Assembly: GCA_049282455.1 (NCBI GenBank)
Contig: JBAPUB010000213.1
Coordinates: 1 to 6,130, forward strand
DNA: 6,130 nt
Direction of reading: 5' to 3'
Origin: JBAPUB01 sp049282455
GTDB lineage: Bacteria > Actinomycetota > Actinomycetes > JAHEKZ01
Position 1 is the first letter of the stretch. Each line of letters begins with the position of its first letter. The position numbers and the translations under genes were made by a program. This document shows positions 1 through 5,429 of this stretch, piece after piece. The notes beneath the pieces were generated by a model, which worked only from the letters and a program-made list of their open reading frames with translations, had not been told where the DNA came from and did not search any database.

Positions 1-1
1 G

Positions 2-328
2 GCCACAACGGTTGGCGGGCAGTGGAAGATCCAGAACCCGCAGGGCCGACCCTCCTGCCTGTTCAAGGGCTCGCTCGGCCGCTCCGCCACACAGGTCACC
101 AGGCCACTCAACGACAACACGTGGCACACCTTGACGTGCGTGAAGACTGCGACGTCGGTCACGGCGTACGTCGACGGCGTCTTCAACAACCGCCACCAAG
201 GCCCCACCGGCACCATTGACAACAAACTGCCGATGACCGTCGGCGGGAAGCTCTTCTGCGACCAGATCACCGTTACGTGCGACTACTTCTCCGGTCAGAT
301 CGACTACGTGAAGATCACTCGCGGCTAG
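2..328 (+). CDS. LamG/concanavalin A-like lectin-fold protein, C-terminal end (5' truncated)
   Basis: The frame is open from the left edge (first whole codon at position 2) to a TAG at 326-328, giving 108 residues of a protein whose start lies outside the window. The sequence reads as the last strands of a laminin-G-like jelly-roll: a WHTLTC strand, then VTAYVDGV with the typical 'DG' turn, then a TGTID stretch, a VGGK strand, and a closing GQIDYVKI strand with a short RG tail. Four cysteines (in PSC, LTC, FCD and TCDY) suggest disulfides and so an exported protein. LamG_3-type domains usually bind glycans or proteins outside the cell, often attached to hydrolases or adhesins; which applies here cannot be seen. 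No sortase motif or membrane anchor follows the domain. It points the same way as the hydrolase downstream, but 456 bp separate them, so one transcript is doubtful. An ATG at 131 is internal to the domain and is not the real start. Confidence 0.85.
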   Translation, partial: ATTVGGQWKIQNPQGRPSCLFKGSLGRSATQVTRPLNDNTWHTLTCVKTATSVTAYVDGVFNNRHQGPTGTIDNKLPMTVGGKLFCDQITVTCDYFSGQIDYVKITRG

Positions 329-363
329 ACATCTTGGTTGTTCTCGCACGGCTCCGCGACGGT

Positions 364-421
364 GTGACACTGAGTGACCGATTCGCCGTTCACCCTCAGA
401 AGCGGCGTCACGCCGCGTCAC
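364..421. promoter_or_regulatory. Phased GTGAC/GTCAC pairs, candidate regulator-binding site
   Basis: GTGAC lies at 364-368 and 374-378, exactly 10 bp apart, and GTCAC at 407-411 and 417-421, also 10 bp apart. The two pairs are inverted relative to each other. Further single copies lie at 435-439 and 467-471 (GTGAC) and 568-572 (GTCAC), so seven pentamers fall within about 209 bp of non-coding DNA. Direct repeats one helical turn apart are the usual target of tandem-binding OmpR/PhoB-family response regulators; actinobacterial members such as MtrA, PhoP and GlnR recognise GTnAC-like half sites, usually about 11 bp apart. Assigning any of these is inference, and the 10-bp spacing is not a perfect match. 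The cluster is over 200 bp from the hydrolase start, so it could serve that gene only from a distance. Confidence 0.35.
402..416 (+). terminator. GC-rich hairpin, possible terminator of the LamG gene
   Basis: GCGGCG at 402-407 and CGCCGC at 411-416 form a perfect 6-bp inverted repeat around the loop TCA, 73 nt after the LamG stop. No T-run follows. Actinobacterial hairpin terminators often lack a U tail, so this is possible but weak. The hairpin also includes one GTCAC pentamer, so it may be a by-product of that repeat cluster. Confidence 0.3.
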
Positions 422-775
422 GCTGTGCACGGTGGTGACAGAAGGCAGAGAACGACGTCTTCGCACGTGACACGCATCACTTCGCTGGGCGAGTCGGACA
501 TTTCGGGTGATTCCCACTGTCGCTGGACTTCTCAGCTCTGACGCGAATCACCGCGCGTAGGAACTGAGTCACGTTGTGTTAAGCCCATGACACATCTTGT
601 CGAAACTTTTCACGATCCTCGTTGTGTCGATTTGCGATGCGTCGTCGATTGTTGTTTGACTGCACCGAGCGGGTGAAGGCAAGCAAGCCTGTCGTGTCGG
701 TACGACCACATGATGCCCAGATGCGGACGAGACGTTCGCCGAAGCCAGTCCGTAAGCGAGTCAGAGCCAACAACC

Positions 776-779
776 GGAG
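776..779 (+). promoter_or_regulatory. Ribosome binding site of the glycoside hydrolase gene
   Basis: GGAG lies 5 nt before the ATG at 785. It decides the start: the earlier in-frame ATGATG at 710 has no Shine-Dalgarno sequence and would put an arginine- and serine-rich stretch in front of the signal peptide. A TTG at 782 is a less likely alternative. Confidence 0.7.
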
Positions 780-784
780 TATTG

Positions 785-2269
785 ATGTTTGGCAATGCCA
801 GAAGAAGCGTCGCCGTCCTTGCTGTCGCTGGTGCACTCGCAGTGTCGAGTCTCGCTTACGGCAGTCTTACGTCGAAGCCGTCCGACGCGGCCCCGACCTT
901 CGACCGCACCGCGAAGGTGGCGGCGAGGCAGGACGGTGTCGTCACTACGACTGACCCCGCCCTGAGGCAGCCGACGAACAAGGGTCTGCTCGCGAAGAAC
1001 CGACCCGGCGTGCGCACCGTCAGCTACATGAAGTTCAGAGTCAAGCGCCTGGCTGTCGGGCATGGCAGGTTCGTCGGTGCGCAGGTGCGCCTGACGCCTC
1101 GGCAGGCATTCAGCGCTGCGGTCCAGCTGCACGTCGTCGCAAGCAACGCATGGAACGAGAAGACGCTTCGGACCTCCCCGGCCCCGCGGCTGGGCAAGGT
1201 CGTCGCGAAGGTCAAGGCCGGACGGGTCGGCCCGCGGCTGGTCGACGTGAGCTCGGTGGTCACCGAGCCCGGCATCTACTCCTTCGCCCTCACCACCTCC
1301 CAGGGGACCGCGAGCTTCTGGTCGAGCGAGAGCCGCAAGGCACCCACGATGGTGGTGCGGCTGCGGAGCAAGGACGCGCCGGCCGCAACGGCCAGCACGA
1401 ACGGCAAGCCCGTCGCCCATGGGCAACTCTGCAAGCCGCGCTTCCCCGGTGACCCGTGCAAGGGAACGATGTACTACGGGGCGGCGGTCGAGGGCGGGAA
1501 CCCGGGCACGCTGGAGTCCAAGGTGGGCGGACGGCTGTCCATCAACCGGATCTACATGACGTCGCAGCAGAGCGCCTCTGCCTTTGCCTCGAGAGCCGGC
1601 GAGGCGGTCAAGGCCGGCCGCCTGCCCCTCCTGTCGACGAAGGTGCCCGGCAGCTGGGCCTCGGTCGCTTCGGGCAACCAGGATGCCTGGCTGATCGACC
1701 GCGTGAAGGCCCTGGCCACGGTCAACGGGCCGGTGTGGTTCGCGCTGCACCATGAGCCGCGCGGCGACGGCAACTCCGCCGACTGGGTCGCCATGCAGCA
1801 GCACGCTCGCAAAATCATCGACAAGTACGCGCCAAACGTCGCGTTGGTCGGCATCCTGAACGGCTGGGACTTCCTGCAACGAGGCGGCAACCCGGAAAGG
1901 TTCCGGATGCCCGTGGGCACTGGCGTGGACATCATGGGCTTCGACACCTACAACCCATGGGCACCGGGCAACGGTCGCCCCTGGAAGTCCGTGCGCAAGG
2001 CCATGTCCCCCGGACTCACGATCCAGAAGTGGGGCTACCCCACACTGGTCGCGGAGACCGGGCTGCACGCGAGCTCGTCAAACCCGGGTCGCGCAGCAGC
2101 GTGGCTTCGGGCTCAGTACAAGTACGGCCTGGCTCACAGGTTCCTGGCGATCTCCTACTTCAGCTCCTCAGGCGGTTCGTGGAACGGCACGTGGGCCTTG
2201 AGCGGGCGCCGGATGACCGCTTTCGGGAACAACCTCACGGCGCCGACAACGGCGCGGATCAAGGGCTAG
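785..2269 (+). CDS. Secreted GH26-like glycoside hydrolase with CBM96/DNRLRE-like N-terminal domain
   Basis: This 494-residue protein probably hydrolyses (or at least binds) a polysaccharide outside the cell. It begins with an export signal: a short N-region with R6-R7, then a hydrophobic stretch at about 9-24. The cleavage site is unclear, so an uncleaved anchor is possible. Residues about 57-195 resemble the CBM96/DNRLRE beta-sandwich: a YMKFRV strand, a GAQVRL strand, the LVDVSSVV strand, GIYSFAL, ASFWSSES and a closing PTMVVRL. A linker with C216 and C225 follows, likely a disulfide. Residues about 227-485 fit a GH26-like TIM barrel opening with GTMYYGA. HHEP places E324 as candidate acid/base, VDIMGFDTYN is the usual strand-6 motif, and VAETG places E424 as candidate nucleophile. 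These two glutamates are 100 residues apart, reasonable for a clan GH-A retaining enzyme. Substrate is unknown; GH26 includes mannanases and other endo-glycanases. The context suggests the locus's own exopolysaccharide. The GH5 or GH39 families cannot be excluded by eye. Confidence 0.85.
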   Translation: MFGNARRSVAVLAVAGALAVSSLAYGSLTSKPSDAAPTFDRTAKVAARQDGVVTTTDPALRQPTNKGLLAKNRPGVRTVSYMKFRVKRLAVGHGRFVGAQVRLTPRQAFSAAVQLHVVASNAWNEKTLRTSPAPRLGKVVAKVKAGRVGPRLVDVSSVVTEPGIYSFALTTSQGTASFWSSESRKAPTMVVRLRSKDAPAATASTNGKPVAHGQLCKPRFPGDPCKGTMYYGAAVEGGNPGTLESKVGGRLSINRIYMTSQQSASAFASRAGEAVKAGRLPLLSTKVPGSWASVASGNQDAWLIDRVKALATVNGPVWFALHHEPRGDGNSADWVAMQQHARKIIDKYAPNVALVGILNGWDFLQRGGNPERFRMPVGTGVDIMGFDTYNPWAPGNGRPWKSVRKAMSPGLTIQKWGYPTLVAETGLHASSSNPGRAAAWLRAQYKYGLAHRFLAISYFSSSGGSWNGTWALSGRRMTAFGNNLTAPTTARIKG

Positions 2270-3804
2270 GCCGTCGCCGCAGTTCGGCGGCGCCCGAGGA
2301 CCGCGCGGAAGGCCCCCAGGTGGATCCGGTCTCGACCCCACCAGATGGCCGCGAGGTAGAAGATCCCGCCGACCAGCACAGCCGCCAGGACTGCAGAGAA
2401 GGGTGCGTCCAGCAACCGCAGTGAGGTCGGCACGACGCCGACGCAGGCCACCGCACTGACGGCGACCCAAGCCGAACCCGAACCGAACGGCGACATCCCC
2501 AGCATCTTGTTGATCATTCCGAGCGGCAAGAAGTTCCGGATCAAGATGGCGATCGCCCAGGAGATCGCGGCGCCGACGATGCCGATCTTGGGGATGAGCA
2601 CGAAGTTCAACCCGAGATTCACCACGAGGGCAATCCCGGTGTTCAACAGGCTCAGCCAGCTCCGGCCCGCCATGAGGAGCACAGTGTCGACCGAGCCGCA
2701 CGCCGTGGCCACAAGCATCGCGAGCGAGAGGATGACGACCACCGGAGCCGCTTGCGAGTACGACCGGGAGAAGATCATCAACAGCCACGGTGCGAGCACG
2801 GCGCTGGCGATGTAGACCGGCCACGCCAGGACCATCGCCCACGCAGTCGTTGTCCGGTAGACATCTTGTGCCATGTCCTTCTCGCCGCGTGCGAGGGTGG
2901 CGCTCATCTGCGGCGCCAGCGCGAGCTGCAGGGCCTGGACTGCCAGCTGGCCGAAGACCACGAACCGCGTGGCCGCCGCGTAGAGAGCAGTCTGAGCGGG
3001 ATCCTTGGTCAGCGCCGCGACCAAGATGATGTCCGACCGCTTGAGCAGCGTCTGAGCGATGGTCGCAACCCCTCTTGGCGTCGTGTACCGCCAGAACTGC
3101 GAGGCCATGTCTGGGTCCGCTGCGCGCTCAGGTCGACCGTTGGCCCGCGCCGACCGCAACGACCTCCGCATCAAGACCATCAGCCACGCTCCTGCTGCCC
3201 CGAGCGCAAACGGGTACGGAGTCGCCCAGGCGACGACGAAGGCGACTGAGCCCAGACCCAGGGCACTCACCGCGAAGACCAGACCAAGCTGGGTGAGATA
3301 GCGACCCACCGAGTCGACCAGGACCGTCGGACGCATCGTGCGGAACGCCCGAGTTGCAGCCAGCACAAGGTTGTAGATGGCGGCGATGGGCAGGAAGGCG
3401 CCGAGCACCATCAGCTGTTTGGAGATCGCCGACGAGTAGTCGGACCCGAAGAGGTCGGCAACCAAGGGCGCCGTCGCGATGGCTCCCATGCCCACCACCA
3501 GCGACAGTGCGAGGACCGGGATGAACGCAGCCTTCAAGGTGGCGGTGACGTTGTGCTCAGACTCGGTCGCGAAGAGGTTCGGGAGCCACCGGACCAGCCC
3601 GACATCAGCACCGAGCTGGACGATCGCCATGGCGACCAGGAAGAGCGAGGTGGTCGTGAAGATGGTGCCTGCCTGCTGCTTGTCGAGCCCACGAGTGATG
3701 ACGATGACCAGCAGCACGCCTGCTACCGCGCTGACCGCGGCCCCGGCCATGCTGAGACCGCCCGACCGGGCGATCTTCTGGATGTGGTCGGGGGACTGGC
3801 TCAC
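2266..3804 (-). CDS. Polysaccharide flippase, MOP superfamily (Wzx-like)
   Basis: A 512-residue integral membrane protein, the usual size for lipid-linked oligosaccharide flippases of the polysaccharide transporter (PST/Wzx) branch of the MOP superfamily. It should move an undecaprenyl-linked glycan unit from the inner to the outer face of the membrane. About 14 hydrophobic segments can be read, near residues 16-37, 48-68, 92-117, 129-150, 168-190, 191-212, 243-265, 279-298, 319-342, 353-377, 388-404, 406-430, 443-463 and 468-489. Family-like features include the N-terminal SGGLSMAG opening, the GLVRWLP loop after helix 2, and a C-terminal GIVGAAISWAI helix. A long basic cytoplasmic loop (about 213-240) divides the two halves. 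The end is arginine-rich (GRRRTAATA). The start is a GTG at 3804 supported by GAGGAA upstream. A close homologue such as a teichuronic-acid or O-antigen flippase cannot be told apart by eye, and the substrate is unknown. It is convergent with the hydrolase, overlapping by 4 bp. Confidence 0.93.
   Translation of the reverse strand: MSQSPDHIQKIARSGGLSMAGAAVSAVAGVLLVIVITRGLDKQQAGTIFTTTSLFLVAMAIVQLGADVGLVRWLPNLFATESEHNVTATLKAAFIPVLALSLVVGMGAIATAPLVADLFGSDYSSAISKQLMVLGAFLPIAAIYNLVLAATRAFRTMRPTVLVDSVGRYLTQLGLVFAVSALGLGSVAFVVAWATPYPFALGAAGAWLMVLMRRSLRSARANGRPERAADPDMASQFWRYTTPRGVATIAQTLLKRSDIILVAALTKDPAQTALYAAATRFVVFGQLAVQALQLALAPQMSATLARGEKDMAQDVYRTTTAWAMVLAWPVYIASAVLAPWLLMIFSRSYSQAAPVVVILSLAMLVATACGSVDTVLLMAGRSWLSLLNTGIALVVNLGLNFVLIPKIGIVGAAISWAIAILIRNFLPLGMINKMLGMSPFGSGSAWVAVSAVACVGVVPTSLRLLDAPFSAVLAAVLVGGIFYLAAIWWGRDRIHLGAFRAVLGRRRTAATA
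2272..2292 (+). terminator. Hairpin just after the hydrolase stop, candidate terminator
   Basis: Positions 2272-2279 pair with 2285-2292 around the loop CAGTT to give 8 base pairs, seven Watson-Crick and one U-G (2274 with 2290), starting 3 nt after the hydrolase stop. In the opposite transcript the wobble becomes an A-C mismatch, so the hairpin is stronger in the + strand RNA. There is no U tail. It lies inside the last codons of the convergent flippase gene (its GRRRTAATA end), so it can end the hydrolase transcript but not the flippase one. Confidence 0.45.
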
Positions 3805-3810
3805 CCGCAG

Positions 3811-3816
3811 TTCCTC
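3811..3816 (-). promoter_or_regulatory. Ribosome binding site of the flippase gene
   Basis: On the minus strand GAGGAA ends 6 nt before the GTG at 3804. It supports this GTG over the internal ATG at residue 19, which would remove the start of the first helix. Confidence 0.7.
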
Positions 3817-3984
3817 GTGTCGACCACGCCGGGACGCGGCCGCCGACGAACGCTCGGTGGCATCCTGGTCTCCTTCGTCCTGGCGATGGTGGAACAGCCA
3901 GGCTACCTACGGACCCCCACGAGCCAGGCAGCAATCCCCCAGGACCACCCATCGGGCGGAACGGCGATCGCGGAGCAGTCCGGA

Positions 3985-4007
3985 GCCCATAAACGGCGAC
4001 CATGGGC
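3985..4007 (-). terminator. Inverted repeat after the kinase gene, weak terminator candidate
   Basis: GCCCAT at 3985-3990 and ATGGGC at 4002-4007 form a perfect 6-bp inverted repeat with an 11-nt loop, beginning 26 nt past the kinase stop on the minus strand. The loop is long and no U-run follows, so function is doubtful. If real, it would separate kinase and flippase transcripts. Confidence 0.25.
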
Positions 4008-4008
4008 C

Positions 4009-4041
4009 GCAGGTGGTCACTGAATGCAGGTGGTCACTGAA
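4009..4041. repeat. 17-nt tandem duplication across the kinase stop codon
   Basis: GCAGGTGGTCACTGAA occurs at 4009-4024 and again at 4026-4041, a direct repeat with period 17. The right copy contains the end of the kinase gene (codons for Leu-Gln followed by TGA on the minus strand, stop at 4034-4036). The left copy is an exact second version of the same end lying in the non-coding gap, with its own TCAGTGA. Because 17 is not a multiple of three, the second copy is out of frame with the gene and adds nothing to the protein. It looks like a recent slippage or end-joining duplication. Confidence 0.9.
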
Positions 4042-5266
4042 GGAGTCGGGCTGCGAAGTCGAGGGCCCAGCGTGCTCGTGGTGGAACGGTCTGCTCGCTC
4101 GCCGTACTCGACATCCGAAGGAAGCGGCTGCTGATCTCGAGCAGGTACAGGCACAGGTGGCGCACGGGCTCGAGCGCTGCGTCTCCGGCCCCCGCACGGG
4201 TGAGCAGTGTGGGGACATCGGTGACCAGTCGGCGCTCGCTCTGGGCTGTGTCACCCTGGCCGTGGCGCACGCGCTGGGCGCGGAAGTGGATGGCGTCGAA
4301 CCCCAGAGGAATGTCGCAGGAGAAACGCTCCCAGTCCCACAGCTGAACGCGACCGTTGCCATGCCCCATGTTCCAAGGCGCCCAGTCGCCGTGCCAGCTA
4401 CCGAACTCGACGTCACCGTCGCCCCACCGGTCGAGAACGCGGGTGAGGAGCAGTCCCAGGTCGGAGGCTCCGGGGAACGCTCCGAGGTCGTCCACCGCAA
4501 GCGTCAGCGATCGCACGAACGCACTTGAGGCCAACGGTTCTGACGTCACCCCCTTGATGCGCGAGAGCTCAGCCATGGCCGGGAAGGGGATCGAAGTGTC
4601 GCGTCTTTCCTGGCTGGAGTGCATCGGGGACAGGGCCAACAGCTCGAGATCGTCGAAGACTCCGCAGTGCAGGACCTGCGGAGCCTCGATGGTCTTGAGT
4701 CCGGCCTCATGCACGACCGTGAGGTTCGCGGCCTCGGTCTGCACCAGACGCTTCGTGAAGCCGTCGACACCGACCTTGACGAAGCCCAGCGTCGCACCGT
4801 CGGCCGTGAACAGCTGGAGCACCGGCTTGCGATTGGGGCGGGGGGTACCGAGGATCAAGCCGAGAGCCTGAACTCCGGGCACTGCCTCGTTGAGGTACCC
4901 CTGAGCTGATCCCTGAGCCGATCGCTGACCGGGTGCCGGCGACGGCTGAGGCGCCAACACCCGGATCCGGGCGACAGGCAGGTGCGCGAGCTGTCCCGTG
5001 CGCACTCCCCAGGCCATCGAGGCCCGGACGGCACGCGGCACGATCTTGTCGCCGTGCCGCTGGAGCATTCGGGAGGCCTGAGGCAGCCCAACGGGGACGA
5101 GAAGTGTCGGTCGGCTGGGGTTCGGGAGAAGCAGCCACTCGGCGGCAACCCGCTCGCCCCCGGCGGCTGACCGACGGGTCGTCGCGAGGACTGTGGCCGG
5201 CTCCGGCCACAGTCGCGAAACCACTCCCAGGGCATAGGCGACCTGAGCGGATCCCGTCGACGGCAT
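4034..5266 (-). CDS. APH-fold phosphotransferase (aminoglycoside phosphotransferase/choline kinase-like) with N-terminal extension
   Basis: A 410-residue cytoplasmic protein. From about residue 136 on it has the APH kinase layout: GTPRPNRK near the nucleotide-binding turn, FVKVG with K164 as candidate ATP-binding lysine, TEAANL with E178 as its partner, the catalytic WHGDWAPWN loop (D294, N299), and LWDWERF with D311 as the metal-binding aspartate. All key kinase residues are present, so it should transfer phosphate from ATP. The substrate cannot be read from sequence: the family phosphorylates sugars, choline, amino sugars, homoserine and antibiotics. The first 135 residues do not match the kinase fold by eye; they include a hydrophobic TLLVPVGLPQ stretch and an SAQGSAQG repeat next to the kinase domain. 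The ATG at 5266 is chosen because GGAGGA lies 9 nt before it; the longer reading to 5386 would run through the ribosome binding site and gives non-protein-like sequence. Placement beside a flippase and a sulfotransferase suggests glycan or precursor phosphorylation rather than drug resistance; that is inference. Confidence 0.85.
   Translation of the reverse strand: MPSTGSAQVAYALGVVSRLWPEPATVLATTRRSAAGGERVAAEWLLLPNPSRPTLLVPVGLPQASRMLQRHGDKIVPRAVRASMAWGVRTGQLAHLPVARIRVLAPQPSPAPGQRSAQGSAQGYLNEAVPGVQALGLILGTPRPNRKPVLQLFTADGATLGFVKVGVDGFTKRLVQTEAANLTVVHEAGLKTIEAPQVLHCGVFDDLELLALSPMHSSQERRDTSIPFPAMAELSRIKGVTSEPLASSAFVRSLTLAVDDLGAFPGASDLGLLLTRVLDRWGDGDVEFGSWHGDWAPWNMGHGNGRVQLWDWERFSCDIPLGFDAIHFRAQRVRHGQGDTAQSERRLVTDVPTLLTRAGAGDAALEPVRHLCLYLLEISSRFLRMSSTASEQTVPPRARWALDFAARLLQ
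4901..4924 (-). repeat. Two copies of a 12-nt repeat within the kinase gene
   Basis: CTGAGCTGATCC (4901-4912) is followed directly by CTGAGCCGATCG (4913-4924), with two differences, and the start of a third copy (CTGAC). On the minus strand this encodes the SAQGSAQG repeat around residues 116-123. The unit is in frame, so copy number could vary without breaking the gene. It falls in the linker between the unknown N-terminal part and the kinase domain. Confidence 0.6.
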
Positions 5267-5275
5267 GACAACCAT

Positions 5276-5281
5276 TCCTCC
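5276..5281 (-). promoter_or_regulatory. Ribosome binding site of the kinase gene
   Basis: GGAGGA on the minus strand ends 9 nt before the ATG at 5266. Another ATG at 5275 directly abuts this sequence and has no room for normal initiation, so 5266 is preferred; the two differ by only three residues. Confidence 0.75.
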
Positions 5282-5420
5282 AAGGTGAGCCCTCAATCTT
5301 CCTGGGGCTTGCTGGGGCAGAAGTCCCGCGGAACCAACGATTAGGGCAGACGGGTGATGCTCATGGTAGTCGTGGGGCGAACACACGACGGCTGGTTACG
5401 ATAACGGTCGATCGTTGCTT

Positions 5421-5426
5421 GGGGGG
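5421..5426 (+). promoter_or_regulatory. G-rich ribosome binding site of the sulfotransferase gene
   Basis: A run of six G ends 3 nt before the ATG at 5430. Its first four bases can act as a GGGG core with 5-nt spacing. It is a weaker Shine-Dalgarno sequence than those of the other genes, but no better start with a ribosome binding site lies nearby. Confidence 0.5.
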
Positions 5427-5429
5427 TTG

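Larger units (their letters stand above)
329..784. other. 456-bp intergenic region, no gene seen
   Basis: No frame here has a convincing protein. The short frames starting around 579-622 and 710 give arginine-rich, low-complexity translations with no domain. The left part holds the GTGAC/GTCAC cluster and a GC hairpin, listed separately. The part from about 570 to 660 is visibly richer in A and T than its surroundings, as expected for a promoter. It contains TTGACT at 656-661, which resembles a -35 box, but no good -10 hexamer lies 16-18 bp after it, so I do not call a promoter. GTCGATT occurs at 626-632 and again at 644-650, 18 bp apart. The octamer ACATCTTG occurs at 329-336 and 592-599. 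The region probably contains the end of the LamG transcript and the promoter and leader of the hydrolase gene. Confidence 0.6.
3805..4033. other. 229-bp gap between the kinase and flippase genes, no gene seen
   Basis: Both neighbours are on the minus strand. Frames crossing this gap on either strand are proline- and arginine-rich and show no domain, so I call it non-coding. It contains the flippase ribosome binding site, an inverted repeat at 3985-4007 and half of a 17-nt tandem duplication (4009-4041). I find no convincing -35/-10 pair on the minus strand. The gap is long enough for the flippase to have its own promoter, but read-through from the kinase gene is equally possible. Confidence 0.5.
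5267..5429. promoter_or_regulatory. 163-bp divergent promoter region of the kinase and sulfotransferase genes
   Basis: The two start codons point away from each other, so promoters for both must lie here or overlap the genes. On the + strand TACGAT at 5397-5402 fits a -10 box 28 bp before the sulfotransferase start, but no -35 match precedes it. It sits within GTTA-CGA-TAAC (5395-5405), a perfect short inverted repeat that could be an operator. On the minus strand TACCAT (5363-5368 read in reverse) fits a -10 for the kinase, also without a good -35. CTGGGGC occurs at 5302-5308 and 5312-5318, 10 bp apart. All assignments are tentative; the divergent arrangement itself is certain. Confidence 0.45.

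Noticed and set aside
560..586. GGAAC at 560-564 as the -35 of an ECF sigma factor promoter
   Set aside because: No matching -10 (cGTT-type) lies 16-18 bp downstream; the nearest CGTTG is only 7 bp away.
656..684. TTGACT at 656-661 as a -35 box for the hydrolase gene
   Set aside because: The -10 position 17 bp later reads GCAAGC and does not resemble TAnnnT.
710..784. Upstream start of the hydrolase gene at the ATGATG at 710
   Set aside because: It has no Shine-Dalgarno sequence and would put 25 polar, arginine-containing residues before a good signal peptide. The ATG at 785 has GGAG 5 nt before it.
761..2068. A 435-codon open frame on the minus strand opposite the glycoside hydrolase gene
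   Set aside because: It is the antisense shadow of a high-GC gene. Its translation is rich in Arg, Gly, His and Asp, shows no domain, and the + strand frame has a signal peptide, two domains and catalytic motifs.
2168..2842. A 224-codon minus-strand frame overlapping the flippase gene in another frame
   Set aside because: The Arg/Gly/His-rich translation lacks hydrophobic segments, whereas the overlapping flippase frame has regular membrane helices.
3479..4528. A 349-codon open frame on the + strand across the flippase start, the gap and the kinase end
   Set aside because: It runs antisense to two genes with clear family motifs and has no recognisable domain or ribosome binding site.
4034..5266. 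Antibiotic-resistance aminoglycoside phosphotransferase
   Set aside because: The catalytic motifs are shared by the entire APH fold. The extra N-terminal part and the glycan-export neighbours do not resemble a resistance gene, and nothing mobile is nearby.
5267..5386. Longer kinase reading starting at 5386
   Set aside because: The added 40 residues are His- and Pro-rich without family likeness, and the frame runs through the GGAGGA that serves the ATG at 5266.
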